Below, piece by piece: positions 11,171-24,077 of a DNA stretch of 64,000 bases. The stretch covers positions 49,215 through 113,214 of the forward strand of contig JALDNG010002590.1 in NCBI GenBank assembly GCA_024349245.1, in the 5' to 3' direction. This DNA comes from Neodontobutis hainanensis (taxonomy: Eukaryota > Chordata > Actinopteri > Gobiiformes > Odontobutidae). The position numbers and the translations under genes were made by a program. The first letter of the stretch is position 1. Each line of letters opens with the position of its first letter. The notes under the pieces were generated by a model that had not been told where the DNA came from, did no database searches, and saw only the letters and a program-made list of their open reading frames with translations.

Positions 11171-12481
11171 AATAATGTAGACGTTAGTCCAAAACAATCC
11201 TGCTTAGGGCCCAATGGACACGGTTGTGTTATGCTTTAGTAAGAATAAAGGTTTTCAAATGTTTCTTAATATTCTGAAGACAGGTGATCTTTTGAAGTCA
11301 GAGGGAAGGGAATTCCTTTGAGCTCGGGTTCTGGGAGATATTTTTTTTATTCTTGTTGCTGTGAATTATTTGTTCAATTAATTTATTAGTTTTGTGTACA
11401 AGTCAGACGTTTATAATCATAATAATGGGATTATAAGAATCATCAGCCGTCTAAGCAGACATGCCCAGACTTCCCCCTCCCTAGACACTTCCTCCAGCTG
11501 CTCTGAGTTAAATACCAAGGTGTTCCCAGTTCAGAGGAGTATTAGTCCTCCAGCGTGTCCTGTATTAGGGTTAATTTATCTTTTAACTCACAACATAAGT
11601 CTTTCTTTTACTAAATACTTGCTACACAGACCTAAGGACCTGAGAGTTTCCTGACAGGAACTTGACAGGAACTTGACAGGAACTTGACAGGAACTTGACA
11701 GGAACTTGACAGAACTTGACAGGAACGTGGGAAGTCCTGGTCCCATTAAATTATAAAATTGTCTTTATTAATCCCAGGCGGCTAATTCAATTCAAATACA
11801 AGATTTGGGCTCGTCATTTGAGCAGCATGAAAGAGGAGACTAAGACTGGACTTGGCTTTAACAGCACAAACCTTTATTAGTTTATTTGTGAAGGAATGTG
11901 GCTAAAACAGAAGAAATAGAAAACACTTGTTTTTATTTGTGGCACTCGACTGTTGTTATTTTTAGACAAAATGTTTTATGATCCCAGGTTTTAGACTGAA
12001 AACACACAACTGTGACTACTCCTGAAGATTGTTTTGTGCTAATTATTGTTTGATATTAAAGTGTGTGTGTAAAGAGTGTTTCTTGAGCTCACAGTAAATA
12101 TATGCTTGACTGAAAACAAACCTGTTCCACAAGCTCTGTGTCAGATCAACACCTGAGCTTTGTTCCTGAGGTTAAAAAGGATGACATCAGAAGAATAACA
12201 AAATTTATTATTTTATTAAGATTTTGAAAGTATAAAAACTAACTTAGGTATTTTAACTTGTTTTGTAAATATCTGCTGCATGTGACAAAGAAACAGAAAT
12301 GTGCTGAGTAACGTCCACTAAAACTCAGCACTCATTCTTTTATAACATTATTATTTTGAATTAATGCAAATAAACTTGTTTTCCTGTAGGCTTGTGTAGG
12401 CTCTGCTCAGATCAGCTGATCAAGCCACTCCTTTTACACCTGTCTTTGGACTGTATCAGAGCGCTGTCCAGGTGAATAAAA
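11171..12481. other. Intron between the two leader exons of gene B
   Basis: No gene is seen. The segment 11,550-11,850 is homologous to 44,870-45,130 upstream of gene C, so the block is ancestral and its absence from B' is a deletion there. The stretch holds an 11-bp microexpansion at 11,651. Confidence 0.55.
11651..11731. repeat. 11-bp tandem repeat (GACAGGAACTT)
   Basis: About seven units. The homologous site near 45,000 has a single CTGACAGGAATTGGG, which gives the unexpanded state. Confidence 0.85.
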
Positions 12482-13289
12482 ATGTCTTTAAACCAGGCCG
12501 TTGTCTTTATCTTCGTCCTTCTGTGGATCACTGCAAAGGAGAGGGTATGTTTTTATTATTTCTTATATAAGATTATATTTTATAACACTCTGTTTAATTA
12601 TTCAACAAATACCTAAATAAAAATAGGATGTTTAAATTGACTTCCTGAATTACTCGACACACATTTGTTTAGAGCAGAGCTGAACGAGAGTTTATAATCC
12701 TGGACGACTACTATTCATCTGTAACTCAACGTCTAAGAACTGCCAGAACCTGTTTAACACAAAAGCTCTGCATAAATCTGCAAATATCCTTTAAAGATAA
12801 CACTTATGTCTGTAGGGCTGTAAGTCCAGACCTTTATCAAACTCTTTTTAATAAATAGTTCTGTTCAAGAATAGATTTAAGTGTTTCCAACAATATTTAT
12901 CTTCTAAACTCAAGACTTTTCTCTTGAATGTGTCACGTTTCTGTCGTTGTTTCATCCAAACACAGCCTGAAGTCAGTAGGACTTTCTAAAGTGGATGAAT
13001 GTGAGAGGCTGGCTGTGTCAGAGACAGACACATGTAGGTCTCAGTCATTTGCATTAAATCTTTTCCTGAAAGAGAAGTCAGTCTGAACAGTTTTTCAGCT
13101 GAAGCTCATTGTTTTGTGTCAGGTTTTTCAAAACAGTGAGAAGAACAACTCTTTACAAACTGTGTATGTTTCACTGAAGAAACCCTAAATCAGATTCTCA
13201 GTGAGATTATCATTGATTTATTACAGCATTTATTTTATTTTATAAATATATTTTTAGACACTATTGTGCAAACGACCCTCCTTCCACAA

Positions 13290-16050
13290 ACAGGACTAAC
13301 CCAGACCATGTGATCCCAGACAGAACCAGGCCAAACAGAACTAAACCAGACCATGTGATCCCAGACAGAACCAGGCCAAACAGGACTAAACCAGACCATG
13401 TGATCCCAGACAGAACCAGGCCAAACTGGACTAAACCAGATCATGTGATCCCAGACAGAACCAGGCCAAACAGGACTAACCCAGACCATGTGATCCGAGA
13501 CAGAACCAGGCCAAACTGGACTAAACCAGACCATGTGATCCCAGACAGAACCAGGCCAAACTGGACTAAACCAGATCATGTGATCCCAGACAGAACCAGG
13601 CCAAAAAGGACTAACCCAGACCATGTGATCCCAGACAGAACCAGGCCAAACAGAACTAACCCAGACCATGTGATCCCAGACAGAACCAGGCCAAACTGGA
13701 CTAAACCAGACCATGTGATCCCAGACAGAACCAGGCCAAACAGAACTAAACCAGACCATGTGATCCCAGACAGAACCAGGCCAAACTGGACTAAACCAGA
13801 CCATGTGATCCCAGACAGAACCAGGCCAAACAGGACTAACCCAGACCATGTGATCCCAGACAGAACCAGGCCAAACTGGACTAAACCAGATTATGTGATC
13901 CCAGACAGAACCAGGCCAAACTGGACTAAACCAGACCATGTGATCCCAGACAGAACCAGGCCAAACTGGACTAAACCAGACCATGTGATCCCTGACAGGA
14001 CCAGGCCAAACAGGACTAACCCAGACCATGTGATCCCAGACAGAACCAGGCCAAACAGAACTAAACCAGACCATGTGATCCCAGACAGAACCAGGCCAAA
14101 CAGGACTAAACCAGACCATGTGATCCCAGACAGAACCAGGCCAAACTGGACTAAACCAGATCATGTGATCCCAGACAGAACCAGGCCAAACAGGACTAAC
14201 CCAGACCATGTGATCCCAGACAGAACCAGGCCAAACAGAACTAACCCAGACCATGTGATCCCAGACAGAACCAGGCCAAACTGGACTAAACCAGACCATG
14301 TGATCCCAGACAGAACCAGGCCAAACAGAACTAAACCAGACCATGTGATCCCAGACAGAACCAGGCCAAACTGGACTAAACCAGACCATGTGATCCCAGA
14401 CAGAACCAGGCCAAACAGGACTAACCCAGACCATGTGATCCCAGACAGAACCAGGCCAAACTGGACTAAACCAGATTATGTGATCCCAGACAGAACCAGG
14501 CCAAACTGGACTAACCCAGACCATGTGATCCCAGACAGGACCAGGCCAAACTGGACTAAACCAGACCATGTGATCCCAGACAGAACCAGGCCAAACTGGA
14601 CTAAACCAGACCATGTAATCCCAGACAGAACCAGGCCAAACGAGACTAAACCAGACCATGTGATCCCGGACAGAACCAGGCCCAACGGGACTAAACCAGA
14701 CCATGTGATCCCGGACAGAACCAGGCCCAACGGGACTAAACCAGACCATGTGATCCCGGACAGAACCAGGCCCAACGGGACTAAACCAGACCATGTGATC
14801 CCGGACAGAACCAGGCCCAACAGGACTAAACCAGACCATGTGATCCCAGACAGAACCAGGCCAAACAGGACTAAACCAGACCATGTGATCCCAGACAGAA
14901 CCAGGCCAAACTGGACTAAACCAGACCATGTGATCCCAGACAGAACCAGGCCAAACTGGACTAAACCAGACCATGTGATCCCTGACAGGACCAGGCCAAA
15001 CAGGACTAACCCAGACCATGTGATCCCGGACAGAACCAGGCCCAACAGGACTAAACCAGACCATGTGATCCCGGACAGAACCAGGCCCAACAGGACTAAA
15101 CCAGACCATGTGATCCCGGACAGAACCAGGCCCAACGTGAGTAAACCAGACCAAGTGATCCCGGACAGAACCAGGCCCAACGGGACTGAACCAGACCATG
15201 TGATCCCGGACAGAACCAGGCCAAACAGAACTAACCCAGACCATGTGATCCCAGACAGAACCAGGCCAAACTGGACTAAACCAGACCATGTGATCCCAGA
15301 CAGAACCAGGCCAAACAGAACTAAACCAGACCATGTGATCCCAGACAGAACCAGGCCAAACTGGACTAAACCAGACCATGTGATCCCAGACAGAACCAGG
15401 CCAAACAGGACTAACCCAGACCATGTGATCCCAGACAGAACCAGGCCAAACTGGACTAAACCAGATTATGTGATCCCAGACAGAACCAGGCCAAACTGGA
15501 CTAACCCAGACCATGTGATCCCAGACAGGACCAGGCCAAACTGGACTAAACCAGACCATGTGATCCCAGACAGAACCAGGCCAAACTGGACTAAACCAGA
15601 CCATGTAATCCCAGACAGAACCAGGCCAAACAGAACTTAACCAGACCATGTGATCCCAGACAGAACCAGGCCAAACTGGACTAAACCAGACCATGTGATC
15701 CCAGACAGAACCAGGCCAAACTGGACTAAACCAGACCATGTGATCCCAGACAGGACCAGGCCAAACAGGACTAAACCAGACCATGTGATCCCAGACAGGA
15801 CCAGGCCAAACAGGACTAACCCAGACCATGTGATCCCAGACAGGACCAGGCCAAACAGGACTAAACCAGACCATGTGATCCCAGACAGGACCAGGCCAAA
15901 CAGGACTAAACCAGACCATGTGATCCCAGACAGGACCAGGCCAAACAGGACTAACCCAGACCATGTGATCCCAGACAGAACCAGGCCAAACAGGACTAAA
16001 CCAGACCATGTGATCCGAGACAGAACCAGGCCAAACAGGACTAAAGCAGA
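13290..16050. repeat. 45-bp minisatellite in intron of gene B (about 61 units)
   Basis: The unit contains CCATGTGATCCCAGACAGAA then CCAGGCCAAACAGGACTAAA. Because 45 is a multiple of three and the unit lacks stop codons in several frames, very long frames run on both strands (13,310-15,640 plus; 13,235-16,069 minus). Variant units recur at 585 and 990 bases (GATTATGTG at 13,889, 14,474 and 15,464), that is 13 and 22 units, so larger blocks were copied. The array is absent at the matching place in B' (near 39,040). Confidence 0.95.
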
Positions 16051-19000
16051 CCAGAAGAGGATTGGACAAGAGAAACTTTACTGATGAATTTTAGACTGAT
16101 TCAAACAGCTACATATTTGTTTAGAACTAACTAATAATGTAAGAAATGTTTGTGCTACAATATTTCAGATGGTTCAATAAAAAAGACAGATTTTTGTTTT
16201 CTTGATACTGAGTTTTTTGTTCACACTCATTTATGTAAAAAGACAGGACTCACTGGAGTCTGGTAGGTCTGCACACTGAACGGAGCTTCTCTTTAGTTTA
16301 AAGTAATGTGCTTTAAGATCCTTTTTCCTGTTGCCATCCCTTGGTATTGCTATGTCAACATTACAGCTTCCTTTGCTGTTTGTCCACCACCACTTTAATC
16401 GTTATTGCACTGGAGTGTCATTTTGTATGTTTTAGCTGTGAGTTATTTTTGGTAGTTTAAAAATTGATTAAATGTGTTTGGGATGGGTAATTCTAGGTTT
16501 ATTGTTTATGAATTGTATGTTGCTTTGATGGAAGAAGTGACAGCTGTGATCAGAGGAATATTCACAGTGTATTGACATCAATGTGAAAGTATTAGACCCC
16601 ATCTACAGTCCTTTTATAACCACATGTTATAGGGTAATAAAGTGTTTATGGTGTTTTAAACTACTTCTGAACAAAGACTATTGATTATTTATCTCTGATG
16701 TTTCTCAGATGTTGAAGTGACCTGTGTTTTCAACGAGAGCTGTGTCCTGCCCTGCAGCTTTCAGAGCGGCTCCAACCCAGTCATTTACTGGTACAAGACT
16801 CAAGGAGATGTTATAGTCCACATCTACCGCAACGGTCAGGATGAGATCCAACACCAGAACCAGGACTTTAAAGGCCGGACCTCTCTGTTTGTGGATCAGA
16901 TCTCCAGAGGAAACGCCTCACTGCTGCTCAGAGACGTGAAGCTCCAGGATGAAGGCATACAAGTGTTTCACCACCACAGCCAACACTGTCAGCAAAGAGT
17001 CCTTTATCGATCTGAGAGTGAGGGTAGAACAATACTATATTTTAAAAGTTTCTTCTGATGGAGCTGAGTCTTGGTGCTTTTAACTGAAGTCTTTTGTTGC
17101 AGCTTCTGTTAGTTTTGTGAACATAGAGCAGAGAGGAGATGAACTGAGCTGCAGCTCCAAAGATATTTACCCAAAACCTGATGTGAGCTGGTCTCTGAGG
17201 CCTCCACCTCCTGATGTTGAGCCCAAAACATCAGTCAGTGTCTCAGAGAAGGGTCTTTACTCCATCTTCAGCTCTGTCACACTTTCACACAAGCCTCCAG
17301 AGGAACACAGCTGTAACATCAGCACTGAGCACAGCTGGAGCAGCGCCACCTACAGGCTGCAGCGTGAGTACTACCTTTAGTTCAAGAAACTGAATCAGAG
17401 TGAGCTGTCACTGTCCCAGCGCAGGACGAGGGAATTGTCCAGTGTCCACACGTCTGCAGTGGACGTCCTGAGGCCTGTGTCTCATGTGTCTGTTTGAGGT
17501 TGACACTTGTACATTTAACTTTTTTTGTTCTTTCTGTTTCTGTAGGTCACAAAAATATTTCAGGAAATGAAGTCACAGTCTCCTGCTCTGCCTCCAACGC
17601 TTCAATAAAGAGCCTCATCTGGAAATTCAACCAGACTCAGACCATATTAACCCAGACTGGGACCAACAGAGTTTATAATGAATCCTGGAGACACTTTGTG
17701 GAGGAGGTCTCAGAGTCCGGCCTGACTTTAAAGAACCTGGACTCAGGTCATCAGGGAGTCTACAGCTGTGTCCTCAGCTCTGACAGAGACACTCTCATCA
17801 GTGACACACTTCTGGGAGATGTCGAGGAAGAGGGTTTGTAAAATAGTCACATGACTAAGACACGTCCAATGTTGAGCTGATTTTAAGACTATTACCTCCA
17901 GTTCATTAACAGTGTCTTCTGTGGATCAAATATGAAACTGTGAATGTCTTTAATGTATGAACATAATGTTAGTTATTGATGTTTAGGACTTCTGTCTAAC
18001 AGCAAAAGGTTGTGGGTTTGATTCCTGGGCCGAGGGGTGTTAATAGAGTCTATTGAAAAAGAAAAACTAAACATTTAAACTTAATCTCAGTTGATAAACT
18101 GGGTTGTTTTACAGTGGAGTCTCCAAAGACTTTTGTTAAATCCACATTGTGCACAAAACAAAAGAAACATTGGACTGATAAAAGTGTAAATGATCCAGTC
18201 TGTTGCACATTTATTCACAGACTCAGCAGCAGTGGAGCTACAGCTGTGTTTCTCTGTCAGTAGGAGTTTCTGTTTAAAGAGACACTCAAGATAAAACTAA
18301 AATAATATAATAATAATTCAGGATAAACAGAAAATAAATTAATCTGCCCTTAGTTTAAATTCAGTTTATGATAAAACTTTAAAAAGGTTGTTGTAAAATA
18401 AGTGCTTTCCCACTTCATTTGTGAGAAAAGTACTGACCAAGAATAAAGAGAATATTTAATCTGAGAAATGTTGGGGTCACAGAACAGAGGCCTAGTCCAG
18501 CTTCAGTCCCACTACGTCGTGAACAAACAGCAAAACAACAGGATCTGAAAAAAGATCAGTGTGACTCCAGTTGGACTCAGGTGTTTTTATTATTCTGTGA
18601 TTAATATATGTTCCTGGACTCACAGATTCTTTTCTCTTTTAGGAAGAACCTATGTTTGGATTATTCTGGGATGTATAGTATTAGTGATACTAATAGCTTT
18701 AGCTACAGCTATAGTCCTACTGATCTACTGCAGACGTCGAGGTAAAGTAACTCTTAACACTTCAGTTTATCTGATCCTATGTTTTATTTTGGTGTGTGAT
18801 GTATTTCTGCTTTAGACCAACAACAGAACAGGACCAATGGAGCCGGAGGGTGAGTAAATCCAGACTCATGCAAAAAGAACAGCATCAGAGACTGAGACCA
18901 ACAACCAGACACACACTCTTTAAATTCATCAGAATAATGTGTTTTTGAAAAATCACTTTGACATGTAGCAGAGAAAAAAGAAAATACAAATACTAAACTG

Positions 19001-19169
19001 TCTAAGATTGTTTTTATTTTTAACGGAGCAGAAAACAAGACCAGGAACAGGTTGAACTAAACCCAATGGAACAAGAGCCCAACAATCTCAGCTCACAGGT
19101 TTGTTTATTCTGCATCAGTGCACAGCCAAACACAAAGCTTTTTATTATATTTATTGTCCTGATGTTTTT

Positions 19170-20360
19170 AAAAAAACAACAGGTTTTAGTTGGATTTGAA
19201 CAGGTTTCAGTTGGATTTAAACAGGTTTTAGTAAGATTTAAACAGGTTTTAGTTGGATTTGAACAGGTTTTAGTTGGATTTGAACAGATTTTAGTTGGAT
19301 TTAAACAGGTTTTAGTGTGATTTAAACAGGTTTCAGTTGGATTTAAACAGGTTTTAGTGTGATTTAACAGGTTTCAGTTGGATTTAAACAGGTTTTAGTG
19401 TGATTTAAACAGGTTTTAGTTGGATTTGAACAGGTTTCAGTTGGATTTAAACAGGTTTTAGTGTGATTTAAACAGGTTTTAGTGTGATTTAAACAGGTTT
19501 CAGTTGGATTTAAACAGGTTTTAGTGTGATTTAAACAGGTTTCAGTTGGATTTAAACAGGTTTTAGTGTGATTTAAACAGGTTCTAGTTGGATTTGAACA
19601 GGTTTTAGTTGGATTTGAACAGGTTCTAGTTGGATTTGAACAGGTTCTAGTTGGATTTGAACAGGTTTTAGTTGGATTTGAACAGGTTTATGTTGGATTT
19701 GAACAGGTTTTGTTGGATTTGAACAGGTTTTAGTTGGATTTGAACAGGTTTTAGTTGGATTTGAACAGGTTTTAGTTGGATTTAAACAGGTTTTAGTTGG
19801 ATTTAAACAGGTTTTAGTTGGATTTAAACAGGTTTCAGTTGGATTTGAACAGGTTTTAGTTGGATTTAAACAGGTTTATGTTGGATTTGAACAGGTTTCA
19901 GTTGGATTTGAACAGGTTTCAGTTGGATTTAAACAGGTTCTAGTTGGATTTTAACAGGTTTTAGTTGGATTTAAACAGGTTCTAGTTGGATTTAAACAGG
20001 TTCTAGTTGGATTTGAACAGGTTCTAGTTGGATTTGAACAGGTTTCAGTTGGATTTAAACAGGTTCTAGTTGGATTTTAACAGGTTTTAGTTGGATTTAA
20101 ACAGGTTTTAGTTGGATTTAAACAGGTTTTAGTTGGATTTGAACAGGTTTTAGTTGGATTTAAACAGGTTTTAGTTGGATTTAAACAGGTTTATGTTGGA
20201 TTTGAACAGGTTTCCATTGGATTTAAACAGGTTTTATTTGGATTTGAACAGGTTTTAGTGTGATTTAAACAGGTTTTAGTTGGATTTGAACAGGTTTTAG
20301 TGTGATTTAAACAGGTTTTAGTTGGATTTGAACAGGTTGTAGTTGGATTTAAACAGTTTT
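19170..20360. repeat. 20-bp minisatellite in the last intron of gene B (about 59 units)
   Basis: The unit is AACAGGTTTTAGTTGGATTT, with variants GTGTGATTT, TTCTAG, TTTCAG and TTTATG. It fills nearly the whole intron between tail exons 19,032-19,098 and 20,438-20,518. Many units contain a pyrimidine-poor TTTCAG or TTTTAG triplet that superficially resembles a splice acceptor. Confidence 0.95.
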
Positions 20361-20518
20361 TTGTTGATTTTATTCCATTGTCTTGCTGCTCTACACACCT
20401 TATATTTGTACTAAACACATTCTTGTTTCCACCTCAGAGAGAAGTGTCTGACACTGATGCTGTCGATCGACCGTCACAAGAAAACTCTGCTGAGGCTGAA
20501 GAGGATCGAGACAGTTAA

Positions 20519-22632
20519 CGTCCAAACACATCCAACGACTGGACTCATCTGAACAAGACCCTTTCTTCAAACGTGGACTAAGTTATGTCATGTTCACGTT
20601 TGCTTTATTACCTTTAGGTGTTTTTATTTTATGAGTTACACTAAACAGAACAGAGCAAATGAATCGTATTTGAGGGGAATTTTCAAAATGATCGGCAGCT
20701 TTAAATGGAGAAAGATGGCAGGTCTGTTGTTATAGCAACACATTTTAATGAAGGAAATCATTGACAGTTCACACAAAAAACAATGTGGATAAACATTATT
20801 ACACTTTGGACCAGAGTTTGAATTGTCTATATTTTTGAAAACAAAGGTGTTTGGTGAAAGGCTGGAGCACAGAACCAGACAAACTGCAGCCGTCTTAGTT
20901 TAATTATGTAGAATATTGTCCTATAACCGGAAGGTTGGGGGTTCCATTCCGCTCTTCCCACAGTTCACACTGTCGTGTCCTTGGGCAAGACACTTGACCC
21001 TCCTTGCCTCCAGTGACACAGCACTGGTGAATGTGTGAGAACGTTGGGACAACAAATGGAAATTAACCTACAGCTACAATCTGGCAGGTTTACTTTCATG
21101 TGGCTTTGTCCCAATCAAATAAATTAATATTAATATTAATAATGACAATATCCTGGAAAAAGTTAATGTAATCTAATAAGTTAGTAATAAAATGAGTAAT
21201 TAGACACAGATGGGGCGTCTCAGCCACAAACTCAAAGGTCCCTGGTTCTATTCCAGCTCATGTCCATGTGCTTAGTTTCAGCTCCTCTTTCTTTCTCACC
21301 TTGTTTCTTCTTTATCTATATTTAACAAATGCTAAAACACAATTCAGCATTTCTCTAAAACTCTAAAAACTCATTGTAAAAACAGTTCAATGGTTCATCA
21401 AAACTCTTCAGATGTTATTCACCAAAACATTTCATTTTATCAAAACTTGTGCCTAATGAAAAACTTTCAACACTTATCATCCAACATGAGGTGCTACAAA
21501 AGAATGTTTGTGTTTGTGCAGCTGAATCTTAATATCTCTAAATGTTTTAATAAAATTTAACACTGTGATGGATTATTTAGTAACATCTGTTCTTGATTAT
21601 TGGAATAAACAGTGACATCTAGTGTTGAATAAAAGTCACACACTTGTCATTTAAGTTCCTTGGATGAGGAGCAAAACATCTTCTCCTTCAAACACACGTC
21701 CAGATGCCTTTGTTGAAACCTCTTCTTGAGTTTGTTTGGAGAGCACAGGATTATTGTGTGGACTCATTACAAAAATGTTCTTTGTCTGTTTGTTCATAAT
21801 TTAAGCGTGTGGTCCCAGAGCTGGAGGCGTCCTGTTGGATCATGGACCGTTAAACACCAGGAGACTGTCCACTCCTACTTTCAAGACCCTCCTCTGACTC
21901 CAGTCTTTCTGTGAGAGTCTCCATGTCCTCCACGTGTTACTGTGGCTTCTCTCCAGGTCCAGCTTCCTCCCACCGTCCAAACACAAGCCTTACAGGTCAC
22001 CTGCAGATCTAAAGTGTCTCTAGTGAATGAATGTGAGAGTGAATGGTTGTCTGTCCGTGTCTCTAAGTGTTAACCCTGCGACCAACAGGCCCAAAGCTGC
22101 TGGGATAGGCTCCAATAACAATGTCCACAAACAGGAATAAACTGTAGAAAATGAATAAATGACCCCAAAATGTATTATTCAACATAGATTGTCTCAGACC
22201 TGTTTGACCATTAACATATACTGTATGCCTCTTTGTTTCTTTACTGTGTTGTGTCAGATTCTTTAGGATTATGCTCCCATTCACTGCATGATTTAACTCT
22301 TAGATGTAACACTGTCACAGAGTAGTTTCTGGAGTTGTAGGAGCCTTGTTGAGTAGTGTCTGGTTTACGTTGTCTCTAAACCATAATAGTTTCTCTCACT
22401 GTCGACCAGGGTTCTTCAACAGATGCATTTTGAACCTGCACTTCTAGGACAGATGTTTGTGCACACCTGAGTCCTCAGGTTACTATGGTTACAGACAAAG
22501 CCGTGGCAAATTGTTTAGCGTAGCCTGATAATAAATTAGAAACAATTAAAATCTAAAAGTTGAGCCTTGACAAAACATTACAGAGAATCACTGATGTTAT
22601 GGACGGAAAGGGAATGTTTATTTTAATCAGAA
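20519..22632. other. 3' flank of gene B and intergenic spacer
   Basis: The 3' untranslated region of gene B presumably starts here. Beyond the SINE at 20,900 and a second possible tRNA-like B box (CTGGTTCTATTCCAGC, near 21,240), nothing coding is supported. Confidence 0.5.
20900..21090 (+). repeat. tRNA-derived MIR-like SINE
   Basis: A pol III B-box-like GGGGTTCCATTCC (near 20,940) is followed by GTCCTTGGGCAAGACACTTG, the CTTGCCTCCAGTG block and GGTGAATGTGTGAGAACG. It belongs to the same family as the SINEs at 8,695 and 58,230, but here the tRNA-like head is kept. Confidence 0.6.
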
Positions 22633-23285
22633 GAGTCAGTGTGTCAGTGTCAGTGTCAGTCAGAGTCAGTGTCAGAGTCGGTGTCAGTGTCAGAGTCATT
22701 GTCAGTCAGAGTCAGTGTAAGTGTCAGTGTAAGTGAGAGTCGGTGTCAGAGTCAGTGTCAGAGTCAGTGTCAGAGTCAGTGTCCAGTGTCAGTCCAGTGT
22801 CTCAGTCAGTGTGAGTCGGTGTCAGAGTCAGTCAGTGTCAGTCAGTGTCAGAGTCAGCCAGTCAGAGTCAGTGTCAGAGTCAGAGTCAGTGTCAGAGTCA
22901 GTGTCAGAGTCAGTGTCAGAGTGTGTCAGAGTCAGTGTCCAGAGTGTGTCAGTGTCAGAGTCAGAGTCAGTGTCAGAGTCAGTGTCAGTGTCAGTGTCCA
23001 GAGTGAGTCAGTGTTAGAGTCAGAGTCAGAGTCAGAGTCAGTGTCAGAGTCAGAGTCAGAGTCAGTGTCAGTGTCAGTCAGAGTCAGAGTGGAGTCAGTG
23101 TCAGAGTCAGAGTCAGTGTCAAGTGTCAGTGTCAGTGTCAGTGTCAGAGTCAGTGTCAGAGGCAGTGTCAAGTGTCAGTGTCAAGTGTCAGTGTCAGTGT
23201 CAGAGTCAGTGTCAGAGGCAGTGTCAAGTGTCAGTGTCAGAGTCAGTGTCAAGTGTCAGTGTCAGAGTCAGAGTCAGAGTCAGTC
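22633..23285. repeat. Hexanucleotide array (GTCAGT/GTCAGA)
   Basis: About 650 bases of GTCAGT and GTCAGA units with local slips (GTCCAGTGTC, GTCAAGTG, GTCAGAGGC). Six is a multiple of three, so Ser/Val/Gln/Glu frames remain open on both strands with no sign of a gene. It lies upstream of A'. Confidence 0.95.
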
Positions 23286-24077
23286 AATGTAAAGCAGTGC
23301 CTGAGAAGAAAATAAATACTAGTTTTTCCAACATAAAGTGCATTTTGACTCAGAAAAACAATGTTCAAGGTCTAAATGTGTCACTTCTCTTGTTCAGGCC
23401 TTGTGCCGTCGTCCCAGTCAAACTGTTTATTACAAATGGATGGATTAATACAAACTGATTGTACTTTTTGACTGCAGATGCATTAAACAGGTTTCAGTCA
23501 AAGGGATGCGGTTTAATTTTTTTTTTTACATAATGTCTAAGTCCACAACAACATTTGTACAAGTTGTGGTTCACTCTCAAACCTTTAAAATTTTAATGTT
23601 CATGTTTTGCTTGGCTTAATGTACATTCTTTTATTTATCTGTCCTTGTTTTAGCTGACATTGTAAAGTCCTGTCTACACACTGTCTGTTGTAAACAGGAA
23701 GTGTAACTGGGTTTATGTTGAAATGAAAGTATTAATAGAGTTTCAAACAGAGACTCCACACTTCTGCTGTTGTTAGTGTTGAGCTCTTTGTGCCGTTCAT
23801 TCAGTCTCTGGAGCTGCTCGTTGGTGTGACTTCAGTGGAACTTCATGTTGTTTCTCGTGTTCACTCTCTCAGACCTGTCGCTGTGATTGGCTGGACTCCA
23901 CCTGCTCCACCTGCTCCACCTGTTTCACCTGTTCCACCTGAATGCCTCTTCCTGATTCCACTGATCCAGGGTGTTTTTGTCCAAACTGGCTTCATAGTAG
24001 GACCCTACTTCCACGTCTCTTTCATCTGGCGTCTACAGCTTCGACCAACACTGAGCAACATTACACTTCCAAAGGAA
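23286..24077 (+). other. 5' flank of gene A'
   Basis: Likely promoter and 5' leader of A', though no core motif is convincing. A small 9-bp repeat (CTCCACCTG, about five units) sits at 23,896-23,940. The fragment AACATAAAGTGCATTTTGACT near 23,329 also occurs at 7,452 and 33,990, suggesting a dispersed element. Confidence 0.4.

Larger units (their letters stand above)
10799..20518 (+). pseudogene. Gene B: B7/HHLA2-like V-C-V Ig receptor with its own TM/tail, frame broken in IgV
   Basis: Membrane Ig receptor. Exons: leader 10,799-10,862 (MSSVEAVTLLFVLLWTTTKG), alternative leader 12,482-12,544 (one A short in its AAA run), IgV 16,709-17,023, IgC 17,103-17,363, third Ig 17,546-17,833, transmembrane 18,643-18,741 (WIILGCIVLVILIALATAIV), tail exons 18,816-18,849, 19,032-19,098 and 20,438-20,518 (ends AEAEEDRDS, TAA). 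Phases fit throughout. The IgV exon lacks two bases near 16,956, which throws the F-strand cysteine motif out of frame, and one G at the donor; the three losses together equal one codon. The tail is acidic with no ITIM-like tyrosine. Introns hold a 45-bp and a 20-bp minisatellite. Ectodomain exons match B', but the TM and tail do not. It is either a recent pseudogene or an intact gene with consensus errors. Confidence 0.65.

Noticed and set aside
13235..16069. Open frame of 944 codons (minus) and 776 codons (plus) rich in Pro/Trp or Asp/Arg
   Set aside because: Both are products of a 45-bp tandem repeat whose length is a multiple of three; they lie in an intron of gene B and are absent from B'.
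17990..18030. tRNA-like B box (GGTTGTGGGTTTGATTCCTGG)
   Set aside because: No A box or cloverleaf arms fit; likely a SINE shred rather than a tRNA gene.
22639..23292. Ser/Val/Gln/Glu-rich frames of over 200 codons
   Set aside because: The hexamer array keeps frames open on both strands; no gene evidence.
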